A stretch of 64,000 bases of DNA from Kosakonia oryzendophytica. Its GTDB lineage: Bacteria > Pseudomonadota > Gammaproteobacteria > Enterobacterales > Enterobacteriaceae. A model generated the notes under the pieces. It was given only the letters and a program-made list of their open reading frames with translations. It was not told the DNA's origin and searched no databases. Below, piece by piece: positions 46,867-57,200 of the stretch (its first letter is position 1; each line of letters opens with the position of its first letter). The position numbers and the translations under genes were made by a program. The stretch lies in NCBI RefSeq assembly GCF_900094925.1, contig NZ_FMAY01000008.1, positions 62,001 through 126,000 of the forward strand, given 5' to 3'.

Positions 46867-47967
46867 CTAACGCTCGTCGCGTCGCCCGCCGACCGCGGCC
46901 CACATCCGGCGTACATGTACCGTCACTTCTTCACGATCGTGGTACAGCTGTCGCGCCTGAATCTGCGCAGCGACACCGTGTTCATCAAGCTGCGCCTGAA
47001 TATACGCCAGGTTGTTGGAGACCTCTTCGTAGCGTTTTTTCATCGGCAGTTTAAGGTTAAAAATGGTTTCGCGGCACCAGCCTTCAGTCAACCATTGCGC
47101 CATCAGCGCAGCGACTTTCGCCGGTTTCTCCACCATATCGCACACCATCCATGAGATGTTGTTGCGATTGGGGCGATAGCGGAAGCCATCTTCCCGCAGC
47201 CAGGTCACCTGACCGGTATCCATCAGACTTTGCGCCATCGGGCCGTTATCCACTGAGTAAACCCACATGTTGCGTTTTACCAGCTGATAGGTCCAACCGC
47301 CAGGGCATGCGCCAAGATCGACAGCATACATTCCATTGGCCAGGCGCTCGTCCCACTCATCCTCAGGGATAAAGACGTGGAACGCCTCTTCCAGCTTTAA
47401 CGTTGAGCGGCTCGGCGCGTCGGATGGAAATTTCAGACGCGGGATGCCCATATAGAACGGTGAGTTATTAAAGGAGTAAGAATACCCGGTATAGCAGCAG
47501 CCAGGCGCAATAAAAAAGACATGCACCACCGGACGTTTTGGCGAATCACTGCGCGCCAGCACGCCCGCTTCACGCAACGCTGAACGCAGCGGCACGGTGA
47601 ATTTGCGACAGAACTTCATCAGCTCTTTGCTTTCGTTGGTGTCAGCCACTTCAACCCGCAGATCGCCGCCTTTCTCCACCACACCTTGCAGCATACCGAC
47701 AATCGGCGTAATACGATCCTCTGGCGGCAAGTCCTTCAGTAATTCTCCCACCACAAACATCTGACGGGCGAAAATCAGGCTATTAAACGGCAGTTCGCGC
47801 GCCAGCTTATCTGCATCGCTTTCCTGATAACATTCAAAAACAACATAGCCCGCGTTTTCTTTTACGCGCGCAAAACCGAACACCTCAAGACGCCCGGCCT
47901 TATCGGTAATTTCTGCTGCACACTCTTTCTCAAAACCCGGGCGGCACAGCAACACCACTTTATTCAT
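46867..47967 (-). CDS. rlmM: 23S rRNA 2'-O-ribose C2498 methyltransferase
   Basis: A 366-residue enzyme from [20 protein letters not shown], with a THUMP-like N-terminus and a Rossmann methyltransferase containing [31 protein letters not shown]. It overlaps the end of ygdD by eight bases. Length and position match E. coli RlmM (YgdE). Confidence 0.95.
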   Translation of the reverse strand: MNKVVLLCRPGFEKECAAEITDKAGRLEVFGFARVKENAGYVVFECYQESDADKLARELPFNSLIFARQMFVVGELLKDLPPEDRITPIVGMLQGVVEKGGDLRVEVADTNESKELMKFCRKFTVPLRSALREAGVLARSDSPKRPVVHVFFIAPGCCYTGYSYSFNNSPFYMGIPRLKFPSDAPSRSTLKLEEAFHVFIPEDEWDERLANGMYAVDLGACPGGWTYQLVKRNMWVYSVDNGPMAQSLMDTGQVTWLREDGFRYRPNRNNISWMVCDMVEKPAKVAALMAQWLTEGWCRETIFNLKLPMKKRYEEVSNNLAYIQAQLDEHGVAAQIQARQLYHDREEVTVHVRRMWAAVGGRRDER

Positions 47968-48355
47968 GAACAACGCCCTTACGTTTTAGACGGATCGCGC
48001 CAGTAAACATCAATGCCCAGCCGATTAAAAAGCAAACGCCACCGACCGGCGTAACAAACACCCACAGGCGTAAGTGAGAGAGCGCCAGGCAATAAAGGCT
48101 GCCGCTAAACAGCACGGTACCCAATGCCAGGAAAACGCTGCTCCAGTAGAACCAGATGCTAATACGGCGCTGCATGGCAACCGCCAATCCCAGCACCGCA
48201 AGCGTATGAAATGCCTGATAGTCGAGGCCGGTCTGGATCCAGCTCATATCCACCGACCCCAAAGATTTACTCAAAACATGTGCGCCGAATGCGCCCAGCG
48301 CGACATAGACAAAACCGCTCACCGCGGCGAAAATCAGCATAAAACGGCTGGTCAT
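47960..48355 (-). CDS. ygdD: DUF423 inner-membrane protein YgdD
   Basis: A 131-residue protein with four hydrophobic helices and the DUF423 start [21 protein letters not shown]. It lies between gcvA and rlmM as in E. coli. Function unknown. Confidence 0.92.
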   Translation of the reverse strand: MTSRFMLIFAAVSGFVYVALGAFGAHVLSKSLGSVDMSWIQTGLDYQAFHTLAVLGLAVAMQRRISIWFYWSSVFLALGTVLFSGSLYCLALSHLRLWVFVTPVGGVCFLIGWALMFTGAIRLKRKGVVHE

Positions 48356-48394
48356 GAGATTACCCTAAAAGTCATACGCGCCGTTGCGCGCGAA

Positions 48395-49309
48395 TTATTG
48401 TTCGTAACGGAAACGAAATTTTTCCTGTTCGTTTGCCGCTTTTGCCAGTATCCACTGTCGAAAGGCGGCTATTTTACCCAGTTCTGCCTGACTGTCATGA
48501 CAAACCAGATAAAACGCATTTTTACTGACCAAAACATCGTTAAAAGGACAAACCAGCCGGCCTGCCTCAATTTCGGACTGCGCCATCACATTATTCGCCA
48601 GCGCGATCCCCTGTCCGTGGATAGCCGCCTGCAGCACCATCGAGCTGTGGCTGAATATCGGCCCTTGCTGGACATTAAGATTAAGACCTAACTGGCGCGT
48701 ATAAGTTTGCCAGTCGCGACGGGATGCGTCGTGTAATAACGTGTGCTGCGCCAAATCATCTGGCTTTTTCAAGGGCTTATCGCCTGTAAGTAACAGCGGA
48801 GAGCAGACCGGAAGCAGATATTCGGCGTACAATTTTTCCACGCGCAGCCCTGGCCAGTTGCCGCGACCGTAAAAAATGGCTACGTCGACATCGTCAGCCA
48901 GTTTATCTTCTTCACGATCCACAGCCTGAATACGCACATCGATTCCCGGATAAGCTGAGTTAAAGCTGGAGAGTCTTGGCACCAACCATTGAATGGCAAA
49001 ACTGGGTAACAAACTGACCGTCAGCGCACCTTTGGCGCTGCGCGCCTGAAGCTTACGCGTCGCCTCATTAAGCTGTGAAAATATCTCTTTGATGTCCTGA
49101 AAATAACTCTGCCCCTCTTCAGTAAGCAGCAGAGAACGGTTACGTCGGCGGAAGAGTTTCAGCCCGAGAAAATCCTCAAGAGACTTGATTTGGTGGCTTA
49201 CTGCGGCCTGCGTCACAAAAAGCTCATCGGCAGCGCGAGTAAAACTCAAATGGCGTGCAGCGGCATCGAAAACGCGTAATGCATTTAGTGGTGGTAATCG
49301 CTTTGACAT
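48395..49309 (-). CDS. gcvA: glycine cleavage system regulator GcvA (LysR family)
   Basis: A 304-residue LysR regulator: MSKRLPPLNALRVFDAAARHLSFTRAADELFVTQAAVSHQIKSLEDFLGLKLFRR. It controls gcvTHP and activates the divergent gcvB small RNA gene immediately to its right. Confidence 0.95.
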   Translation of the reverse strand: MSKRLPPLNALRVFDAAARHLSFTRAADELFVTQAAVSHQIKSLEDFLGLKLFRRRNRSLLLTEEGQSYFQDIKEIFSQLNEATRKLQARSAKGALTVSLLPSFAIQWLVPRLSSFNSAYPGIDVRIQAVDREEDKLADDVDVAIFYGRGNWPGLRVEKLYAEYLLPVCSPLLLTGDKPLKKPDDLAQHTLLHDASRRDWQTYTRQLGLNLNVQQGPIFSHSSMVLQAAIHGQGIALANNVMAQSEIEAGRLVCPFNDVLVSKNAFYLVCHDSQAELGKIAAFRQWILAKAANEQEKFRFRYEQ

Positions 49310-49437
49310 GGTTATCAGGCTTAGATGTTAACTCAATTTAACAAACAGGAAACAAGGGTTAACCTATTAGTTTTTTTTATCTGAGCCATTATAAATTGTC
49401 CGTTGAGCTTCTACCAGCAAATACCTATAGTGGCGGC

Positions 49438-49645
49438 ACTTCCTGAGCCGGAACGAGAAGCTTTTTTTGGAATGCGTGTTCTGAAGGGCTTTTGGCTTAC
49501 GGTTGTGATGTTGTGTTGTTGTGTTTGCAATTGGTCTGCGATTCAGACCCCGGTAGCAACGCTACCCCTTTTTCACTTCCTGTACATTTACCCTGTCTGT
49601 CCATAGTGATTAATGTAGCACCGCAAAATTGCGGTGCTTTTTTTT
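49438..49645 (+). ncRNA. gcvB: GcvB Hfq-dependent small RNA
   Basis: The transcript starts ACTTCCTGAGCCGG as in E. coli and Salmonella. The GU-rich R1 seed region (TTGTGATGTTGTGTTGTTGTG, around 49502-49522), the CAATTGGTCTGCGATTCAGACC stem and the CACTTCCTGTACATTTACCCTGTCTGTCC block are conserved. The RNA ends in the hairpin AGCACCGCAA/TTGCGGTGCT followed by a T tract (49617-49645). It represses many amino-acid and peptide transport mRNAs and is transcribed divergently from gcvA. Confidence 0.96.
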
Positions 49646-49659
49646 ACCCAAAATCCGGC

Positions 49660-49890
49660 CTATTTTTTCTCCAGAGCGACCATCTCTTTCACGTCTGAAC
49701 GGTTAATCTGCTGCTCATTACCATTCGCATCTTTATAGGAAATCATCCCGGTCTGATCATCTGTTTTCGGTTTCCCTTCCGAGACGATGGTGCGTCCATC
49801 ATTGGTGTGTAACGCGTAATTCGGACCAGAACAGGCGCTCAGGGTAAAAGCAAACATACATGCAGATATAATTGCGGCAGTCTTTTTCAT
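49660..49890 (-). CDS. ygdI: lipoprotein YgdI (DUF903)
   Basis: A 76-residue lipoprotein from MKKTAAIISACMFAFTLSAC; the lipobox is LSAC. The mature part NYALHTNDGRTIVSEGKPKTDDQTGMISYKDANGNEQQI is the YgdI/YgdR SH3-like fold. It converges on gcvB. Function unknown. Confidence 0.93.
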   Translation of the reverse strand: MKKTAAIISACMFAFTLSACSGPNYALHTNDGRTIVSEGKPKTDDQTGMISYKDANGNEQQINRSDVKEMVALEKK

Positions 49891-50082
49891 GTTCTTCTCC
49901 TTCTGGCAATTAATGCTGTGAAAACCTCTTTCAGGAAGAGGCCAAAACATTTACCTAACACTATTCAGCATAACCTGCTTCTCCGGCCCTGCCAGGACAA
50001 ACAGACTATTCCGATGGAGCGCAACGTTCTTGCTACGCCGGACAAATTGCGCGACGATCCGGCTATTGGTATGAGGAGTCCC

Positions 50083-51288
50083 ATGAACGCATTTAACCCA
50101 TCGCTATTTCGCGCCCAGTTTCCGGCGCTGGCTGACGCTGGCGTCTATCTGGACAGCGCCGCCACCGCTTTAAAACCGCAGGCAGTGATCGATGCCACAC
50201 AGCAGTTCTACAGCCTGAGCGCGGGTAATGTGCACCGTAGCCAGTTCGCGCAAGCACAGCAGTTAACCGCCCGCTATGAAGCCGCCCGCGATCAGGTCGC
50301 CGCGCTGGTGAATGCACCATCCGGTAAGAACATTGTCTGGACGCGCGGTACAACGGAATCCATCAATATGGTCGCTCAGTGTTACGCCCGCCCACGCCTG
50401 CAACCGGGCGATGAGATCATCGTCAGCGAGGCCGAGCACCACGCCAATCTGGTGCCGTGGCTGATGGTGGCGCAGCAAACCGGCGCACGGGTCGTCAAAC
50501 TGCCGCTGGGCGCTGATCATCTGCCGGATATCGCGCAACTGCCGCAATACATCACCTCACGCAGCCGTATCCTCGCACTGGGACAGATGTCGAACGTCAC
50601 GGGCGGCTGCCCGGATCTGGCGAAAGCCATCACGCTTGCTCATGCGGCTGGCATGGTGGTCATGGTCGATGGCGCACAAGGCGTGGTGCATTTCCCGGCG
50701 AATGTGCAGAGCCTGGATATCGATTTTTATGCGTTTTCCGGCCACAAGCTCTATGGCCCCAACGGCATTGGCGTGCTCTACGGAAAAACCGAACTGCTGG
50801 ATGCCATGTCACCGTGGCTCGGTGGCGGCAAGATGATCACCGAAGTGACCTTTGACGGTTTCACAACCCAGCCAGTCCCTTACAAACTGGAAGCGGGCAC
50901 GCCTAACGTCGCCGGGGTAATTGGCCTGAGCGCGGCACTGGAATGGCTGAAGACGCATGATATCGCGCAGGCGGAAAGCTACAGCCGCGGGCTGGCAACC
51001 CTTGCAGAAGAGCGCCTGGCGCAGCGCCCTGGGTTCCGTTCCTTCCGTTGTCAGGACGCCAGTCTGCTGGCCTTCGACTTTGCTGGTGTGCATCACAGCG
51101 ATATGGTGACATTGCTTGCGGGGTACGGCATTGCGCTGCGCGCCGGTCAACATTGCGCTCAGCCGCTTCTGGCGGCGCTTGGCGTCAATGGCACATTGCG
51201 GGCATCTTTCGCTCCTTATAATACGCAACACGATGTGGATGCGCTGGTGAACGCCGTTGACCGCGCCCTGGACATACTGGTGGATTAA
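50083..51288 (+). CDS. csdA: cysteine desulfurase CsdA
   Basis: A 401-residue PLP enzyme; the PLP Lys is K222 in [13 protein letters not shown] and the catalytic Cys is C358 in GQHCAQP. It takes sulfur from cysteine and passes it to CsdE. The ATG at 50083 has GAGGAG before it; the frame is open further upstream but not conserved. The stop overlaps the csdE start by one base (TAATG). Confidence 0.95.
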   Translation: MNAFNPSLFRAQFPALADAGVYLDSAATALKPQAVIDATQQFYSLSAGNVHRSQFAQAQQLTARYEAARDQVAALVNAPSGKNIVWTRGTTESINMVAQCYARPRLQPGDEIIVSEAEHHANLVPWLMVAQQTGARVVKLPLGADHLPDIAQLPQYITSRSRILALGQMSNVTGGCPDLAKAITLAHAAGMVVMVDGAQGVVHFPANVQSLDIDFYAFSGHKLYGPNGIGVLYGKTELLDAMSPWLGGGKMITEVTFDGFTTQPVPYKLEAGTPNVAGVIGLSAALEWLKTHDIAQAESYSRGLATLAEERLAQRPGFRSFRCQDASLLAFDFAGVHHSDMVTLLAGYGIALRAGQHCAQPLLAALGVNGTLRASFAPYNTQHDVDALVNAVDRALDILVD

Positions 51289-51737
51289 TGACAAACCCCG
51301 TTTTTGCCGGACATCCGTTCGGCACTGTGATCACCGAAGCAACGCTGCGCCAGACCTTTGGCGTGCTGACCCAGTGGGAAGATAAATACCGGCAATTAAT
51401 CTTGCTCGGAAAGCAGTTACCTGCGGCAACGGACGCGCTGAAAGCACAGGCGCGGGAGATCCCCGGTTGCGAAAATCGTGTCTGGCTGGGAGCAATGCCC
51501 ACGGCAGATGGCACCCTGCATTTCTTTGGCGACAGTGAAGGCCGAATCGTACGCGGGCTGCTGGCGGTATTACTGACCGCCGTAGAAGGTAAGCGCCCGG
51601 CGGAGTTGCTGGAACAGGATCCGCTGGCGTTTTTTGATGAACTCGGCTTGCGCGCCCAGCTTAGCGCTTCACGCAGTCAGGGGCTGGCGGCGTTGGCTGC
51701 CGCCGTACAGGATGCTGCCCGTCAGGCGTTGGCCTGA
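51288..51737 (+). CDS. csdE: sulfur acceptor protein CsdE
   Basis: A 149-residue SufE-like protein; the sulfur-accepting C61 is in [11 protein letters not shown]. Partner of CsdA. Its 3' end overlaps the convergent tcdA gene by 16 bases. Confidence 0.94.
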   Translation: MTNPVFAGHPFGTVITEATLRQTFGVLTQWEDKYRQLILLGKQLPAATDALKAQAREIPGCENRVWLGAMPTADGTLHFFGDSEGRIVRGLLAVLLTAVEGKRPAELLEQDPLAFFDELGLRAQLSASRSQGLAALAAAVQDAARQALA

Positions 51738-52534
51738 CGTTCTGCTTTTGCCATCAGTTTTTTCAGTGCGTGGGACACCGCAACAAAACCAAAGGTGGCG
51801 GTAACCATTGTCGCCGCGCCAAAACCGGATGCGCAATCCATGCGTTTTGGCCCTTCTGCCGTGCTTTTCATCGCGCATACGGAACCATCCGCCTGCGGAT
51901 AAACCAGCGCTTCAGTGGAAAAAACGCAGTCCACACCAAGCTTGCCTTTGCTGTTTTTTACCACGCCGAAATCGCTTTTCAGCCGCTCACGGAGTTTCGC
52001 CGCAAGCGGATCCTGGATGGTTTTCGCCAGATCGCTTACCTGGATCTGCGTTGGATCGATCTGCCCACCCGCACCGCCGGTGGTGACCAGTGGGATCTTG
52101 TTTCGACGACAATATGCGATCAATGCGGCTTTCGGACGCACGCTATCGATAGCGTCAATCACGTAGCTGAAGCCCTGATCCAGCAGTTGCGCCACGTTGT
52201 CGGCAGTGACGAAATCATCGACGACCGTCACCACGCACTCCGGATTGATTTGGCGGATGCGATCAGCCATCACTTCCGCTTTTGCCAGACCCACATTGTC
52301 GCGCAAGGCATGAATCTGACGGTTGGTATTGGTCACGCACACATCGTCCATATCAATCAACGTAATTGCACCGATTCCGGTTCTCGCCAGCGCTTCCGCG
52401 GCCCAGGAGCCGACACCGCCAATGCCCACCACACAAATATGTGCGTCGGCAAACCATTGCAGTGCATTTTCACCGTACAAACGCGCCGTACCGCCAAAGC
52501 GCTGGCGCCAGGCATCGCTGATGACTACAGACAT
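51722..52534 (-). CDS. tcdA: tRNA threonylcarbamoyladenosine dehydratase (CsdL)
   Basis: A 270-residue E1-like enzyme with ATP loop [19 protein letters not shown] and [15 protein letters not shown] adenylation region. It converts t6A37 to cyclic t6A in tRNA and interacts functionally with CsdA-CsdE, encoded convergently next door. Confidence 0.94.
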   Translation of the reverse strand: MSVVISDAWRQRFGGTARLYGENALQWFADAHICVVGIGGVGSWAAEALARTGIGAITLIDMDDVCVTNTNRQIHALRDNVGLAKAEVMADRIRQINPECVVTVVDDFVTADNVAQLLDQGFSYVIDAIDSVRPKAALIAYCRRNKIPLVTTGGAGGQIDPTQIQVSDLAKTIQDPLAAKLRERLKSDFGVVKNSKGKLGVDCVFSTEALVYPQADGSVCAMKSTAEGPKRMDCASGFGAATMVTATFGFVAVSHALKKLMAKAERQANA

Positions 52535-52568
52535 AAGACCTCAGAAATGAAGAATAAAGACAGGAGTT

Positions 52569-52594
52569 CCCCTCTCCCGGAATCGGGAGAGGGG
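52569..52594. repeat. single CCCCTCTCCCG/CGGGAGAGGGG palindrome
   Basis: An 11-bp perfect stem with loop GAAT lies between mltA and tcdA. It shares its CCCTCTCCC core with the array after mutS and may act as the mltA 3' hairpin; there is no T tract. Confidence 0.7.
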
Positions 52595-52608
52595 GAAGTT
52601 TATCACAC

Positions 52609-53706
52609 TCAGCCGCTGAACACGCCGCCAGCGCCCGGTGCATTTTTCAGCACCCAGACGCGGCCATAATGGTTATACCATCCGGCACGGTGACCGGCAT
52701 CCGGGCCAATGCCCTGATAAATATCAAAATGCTGCCCTTTAATCGCACCGCCAACATCCAGCGCCACCATCAGGCGCAGCTCATACTGGCCATTAAATTT
52801 GCCGTTGTTATCAAGCTGCGGCACTTCCGCCAGTAGCGTCGTACCCGGAGGGATCACGCTACGATCGGAAGCCACAGAGGCACGGCCAACCAGCGGCACT
52901 GCACTGGCACCTTTCACCGGTGCCCAGGATTGCGGCTTAAAGAACACGAATGAGGCGTTCTCTTCCAACAGTGCACGCACTTCTGATTCACTGTGCTTCG
53001 CCCCCCATTCCCGGATGGCCTGCATCGACATGTCTTCTTTCTTCACTTCACCACGGTCGATCAACACCTTACCGATACTGCGGTAGGGATGACCGTTTTT
53101 ACCGCCATAGCTGAAGAAGTTAAGCGGGCTACCGTCGCCAAAATCGATATAGCCGCTGCCCTGCACGTCCATAATAAAGTTGTCCATCAGCGAGTTGCTG
53201 TAAGCCAGCACATAGCTGTCGCTCAGCGCACCGGCATAGATTTCGGCACGGGACGGCAACCGTCCGCGTTTGGACGGCATACGATAGATAGGGTACTGGA
53301 ATTCGCCCTGGCGCGTGTGTCGCGCCTGTATCACAGGGGTGTAATAACCGGTGAACTGCACGTTGCCGTAGTTATCCGTGCCTTCCATCTGCCAGGCGTC
53401 GAGGCCGTATTGACGTAAAGTGCGAGTATCGCCTCCGGCTCGCAGCCACTCCTGGATAGCGTTATACACGTTGCTTTGGCTGCTATAGAGGCGCGGCGCG
53501 GCGCTGCGGATCTGGCTCACCTGCTCGGAGAAATCACCGGCATTGATTGGCGCGCCAACGGCGTCAGGCTGGTTGACCAGGGAAAACGGCTGGGAAAATT
53601 TCCCGTCTTTATACTGCTGACCGCGATCGGTCGGTTTAGAAGTACAGGCTGCGAGGATAGCAACCATCGCTCCCGTGAGTGCATACTTAACCCAACGTCC
53701 TTTCAT
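52609..53706 (-). CDS. mltA: membrane-bound lytic murein transglycosylase A
   Basis: A 365-residue outer-membrane lipoprotein: signal MKGRWVKYALTGAMVAILAAC with the lipobox LAAC, then the MltA domain (FTGYYTPVIQARHTRQGEFQYPIYRMP) and a C-terminal 3D domain (LMVALDVGGAIKGQHFDIYQGIGPDAG) with the catalytic Asp. It cleaves peptidoglycan to 1,6-anhydromuropeptides. Confidence 0.95.
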   Translation of the reverse strand: MKGRWVKYALTGAMVAILAACTSKPTDRGQQYKDGKFSQPFSLVNQPDAVGAPINAGDFSEQVSQIRSAAPRLYSSQSNVYNAIQEWLRAGGDTRTLRQYGLDAWQMEGTDNYGNVQFTGYYTPVIQARHTRQGEFQYPIYRMPSKRGRLPSRAEIYAGALSDSYVLAYSNSLMDNFIMDVQGSGYIDFGDGSPLNFFSYGGKNGHPYRSIGKVLIDRGEVKKEDMSMQAIREWGAKHSESEVRALLEENASFVFFKPQSWAPVKGASAVPLVGRASVASDRSVIPPGTTLLAEVPQLDNNGKFNGQYELRLMVALDVGGAIKGQHFDIYQGIGPDAGHRAGWYNHYGRVWVLKNAPGAGGVFSG

Positions 53707-53872
53707 TCTCTCTCATCTTCTGAATTAACCCGGAGCGAGGTGAAGATAACAAACCCCACTCGCTAATGAAATGCGCCAGCGCAACCCAACACAAATTTCG
53801 CTCAAAAAACGAACTGATTGTATTGTTTTTACGCATAATCTCCGCAAATTACGTATTGGGGCAAAAAAAAGG

Positions 53873-53900
53873 TTGCATCAAAAAGTTTGCAGCGTATAGT
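53873..53900 (+). promoter_or_regulatory. promoter of the tRNA-fMet operon
   Basis: TTGCAT and TATAGT are separated by 16 bases and end 13 bases before the first tRNA, followed by GCGC-rich sequence like a stringent discriminator. Confidence 0.7.
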
Positions 53901-53913
53901 GCGCATCCACGGA

Positions 53914-53990
<77 letters not shown>

Positions 53991-54040
53991 ATTAAAATGT
54001 GAAGAAAAACGTTTACATGATGGAAGTGTAAACAGACGGA

Positions 54041-54117
<77 letters not shown>

Positions 54118-54125
54118 ACACAATA

Positions 54126-54149
54126 AACACCTTAACGGGTGTTTTTTTG
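54126..54149 (+). terminator. terminator of the tRNA-fMet operon
   Basis: AACACC/GGTGTT stem followed by seven T, nine bases after the second tRNA. Confidence 0.85.
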
Positions 54150-54223
54150 TTTCTGCGTTGCAGTAAACGAAACATGGCACGCTGCGGTGCCATTTTGTTG
54201 TCGCGTTGCTCACCTTTCGTGCA

Positions 54224-57200
54224 TCAGGACGTCTTATTTCCCTTTACTCTACCCCTCTTACGTGGCGACACTCGCTTTGCATCCTTTTCCGTCGCTAGTC
54301 TGGGACGCAAATCAACTCCCTTAACCTTGAGCTGCATTCCATAGCCCAGCTTTTCAACCAGACGCATTGCCTCATCATTCAACCATTCGATCAGCTGCGC
54401 GAAATCCATTTTCTTGCCGTCCTCGGGTTTTTTCCAGTTTTTGTCGCTGGCAATGGTAATCATCAAACACCCTGCCCGACACTCCTCCGAAGCCATGTAC
54501 TTATTGACGAGTTGATCCGACAAGGCGGCACGTAAGTCATTTGCGGAACGGGGCTTTTCACCAATTTTAAGTTCAATAACAGCCTGTGGCCCAGCAAGCG
54601 ATCGCAAGCGAATGTCGGTCTCTTTCTCATCCGCAGTTGCTGATTCTTGATCGACGGTATAGCTATTTCTTGCACTATTACGCAATTCACGTGCAATTAC
54701 GCGTCGCATAACGCGCTCATCACGGATGCCAGCCCAGCTTTCACGTGGAGAAACATCTGACAGCAAAAGTTCATCCAGATCATCCAGACGATCGCATAGC
54801 AGAGCAAACATACTTTCACTGCTGGCTGGAGGGAGGTCGTGGCCGCCATAAATCCCGGCAATATCACCTTCGCTTAACACGTCGCTATCCGCTTCCTGGG
54901 CAGCCTTCTCCAGTGCGATAGCTAATGCTCTTGCGCTAAAATCAGCAAACAAAGGATCCTGACTCAACGCGATGCGGGCTGACCATGCAGATGACCCCGT
55001 GGTATTGAGTAAGGCAGACAGAATCACATCCCGACCACTTTGCGCGTAATCACGACGATCGGGTGTCCAGCTTCCTTCGTGCCAGGGATCATCTTCCCGG
55101 CGGATATGTGTATACGCGAGTCGGACCAGGCGCAGTAATAACTCCGGTGTGAACCCCGGCTGCGACAGATTGACCGGAGCATTGAGATGATGCGTGTCGA
55201 AGAGCTCGCCAAACCAATCAAGCGCAGCAGAATCTTTACTCACAGGGATCTTAGCCAGAATACGTTCCAGCTTTTCCACCCCGGTAGTCGGTTCCAACTG
55301 CAATAACGCAGCCACCCAGACGCTTTCAAACCTGACACCAGTGCGTCGAAGCCGTTTACGCGCCAGTAAACGGATTTGCTCGACCGCCTCTGGATCGCCG
55401 TGTTGGATCAATACGTCAAGAACGCGCTTTAAGCGTTGTTTTGCCCGCGTCGGGTCTTCTTTATTACCCGTACTGCTGGCATTCTGCTCAAGCCACTGGC
55501 GTAAACAAGGCACAAAAATCGCGGCGATTGCTGGCGTCGCATATTCGAGTCCGTGAAGAATGGGCGAGGGCGAAGGTAGCGTTAATTCGAACGTCAGCTG
55601 AGCCCCTAACGTACTGCTGACCGCCGTTGGATGGGCAATCACCAGCGCCTCAAGCCATGAGGGAAAGCTGCCATACCCAATCGGCACATAACGCGCGGCG
55701 TTTTCGGCTTCAGCAGGCGAAAGCTTTCGTGCCCAGTCGGGGTCTTCGGATTCAGCAAAAATGGCGGCGAAACCCAATTGCCACCGTCTGTAGACCACAT
55801 TTCTGTCTTCGGGTTTAACCTCCATACCCAAACCGGGCCGTTCTCGTCGCCAACACGGTATCAGCGCAGCCCGTACCCGATCGGCTGTCTCTTTACCAAA
55901 ATGATTTTCCAGAAAAGCACGGTTCCACCCGGTTGCCCGTCCATGACTTTCAGTGCTTTCCATAACATGCCACAGTTTTTTTATTGTGGTATCGACGCAA
56001 TCCTGGCTAAACGCCCGGTCCGGGTTATCGCTGATCTCATTCCACAGATCAATCCAGCTCGCCATCGCTTGTGCTTTGCGAGCATTGCGTTGTTGCTCAT
56101 CAAGGGCAGATTGTCGTTCAGACTCGGCAAATACAGGATCAAACACATGCCTTCGTTGTAACACCTTGTCGAGATCAGCAACAAGGGCTGGCGTATCGGC
56201 GACGCAGGACTTGAGGTGTTCCACATATTCATGAAAAGAGAGTGCCGTTGGGTATAAAAAGCGGATTGCCACTTCCAGCAGCATCTCCCGATCTTCTAAC
56301 GGGCGTTGCTTGTCTGTCAGGCAGGTGATAATCCACTCGCTATCCCGTTCAGGCTCTGGTGTGATTGCCCCCCCACTCGTCGCAGCCAGCATCCGTTGAA
56401 AAGCGTCTTCTTCTGGGTGAAAAACCTGACTTAAGGCATCACTGGCCCAGAAAAGGGATTCGCGCTCGCGACCGGAAAGCGTATCAATAGCCGCTCGCAG
56501 GTTTTGATAAGCGTCATTGCGATAGCGATATTCGTCCCGCAAGTAGAACGCCACCGCGACGGAACGAAAAACATGTTCTTTACGTTCACCGTTCTCAAGC
56601 AGCCGGGAGCAGACTTGTGCCAGTGCAGCAACCAGGTGCACACGCGGTACCACCTTACGCCGGGCTGTTTTGTCCCATAAAGCGCCATCAAGGATACATT
56701 CGGTCAAACGTTCACGTAGAGGCTCCAGTAATGACTCCGGAAAATCTTTTGCCGAAACAATGCCCGGCAGACGCCAACTGAGATCGCTAACGACATGTGC
56801 ACTTGACTCGGTTCGCATCAATAACGGAAGGAGTTGGTCTATATCCATATGACCGGGGAACAAACGGCAAATCATATGCTGGAGCATATGGTCATTCCAG
56901 ATATCAGGCCGTGTCTCCAGCCGTAAGACGACAGGCTGCAAGGCGGGTGAATTAAGCGCAACCAGCGCATCGACTGCGTCATAACGCTCGTCTATGGCCG
57001 TTTCATCCGCCAGTGCGACTTCCCGGGGAATATGTTCGCACGCCGGGAGCGGCCCAGCTTCAATCAGCTTCAGTAAAAAGACCCGAATCTCTTTATTTTC
57101 AATGCCTCGTTGCCAAAGTTTATTAATCAGCTCACTCAAATCGGTAGAGACAAAACGGCGGGCGTTGATTTCAGGAACCTCAAGCCCACGCCATCCGCCA

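Noticed and set aside
49403..49606. Short open frame of 67 codons overlapping gcvB
   Set aside because: The segment is the conserved GcvB small RNA, and the frame is not preserved as protein.
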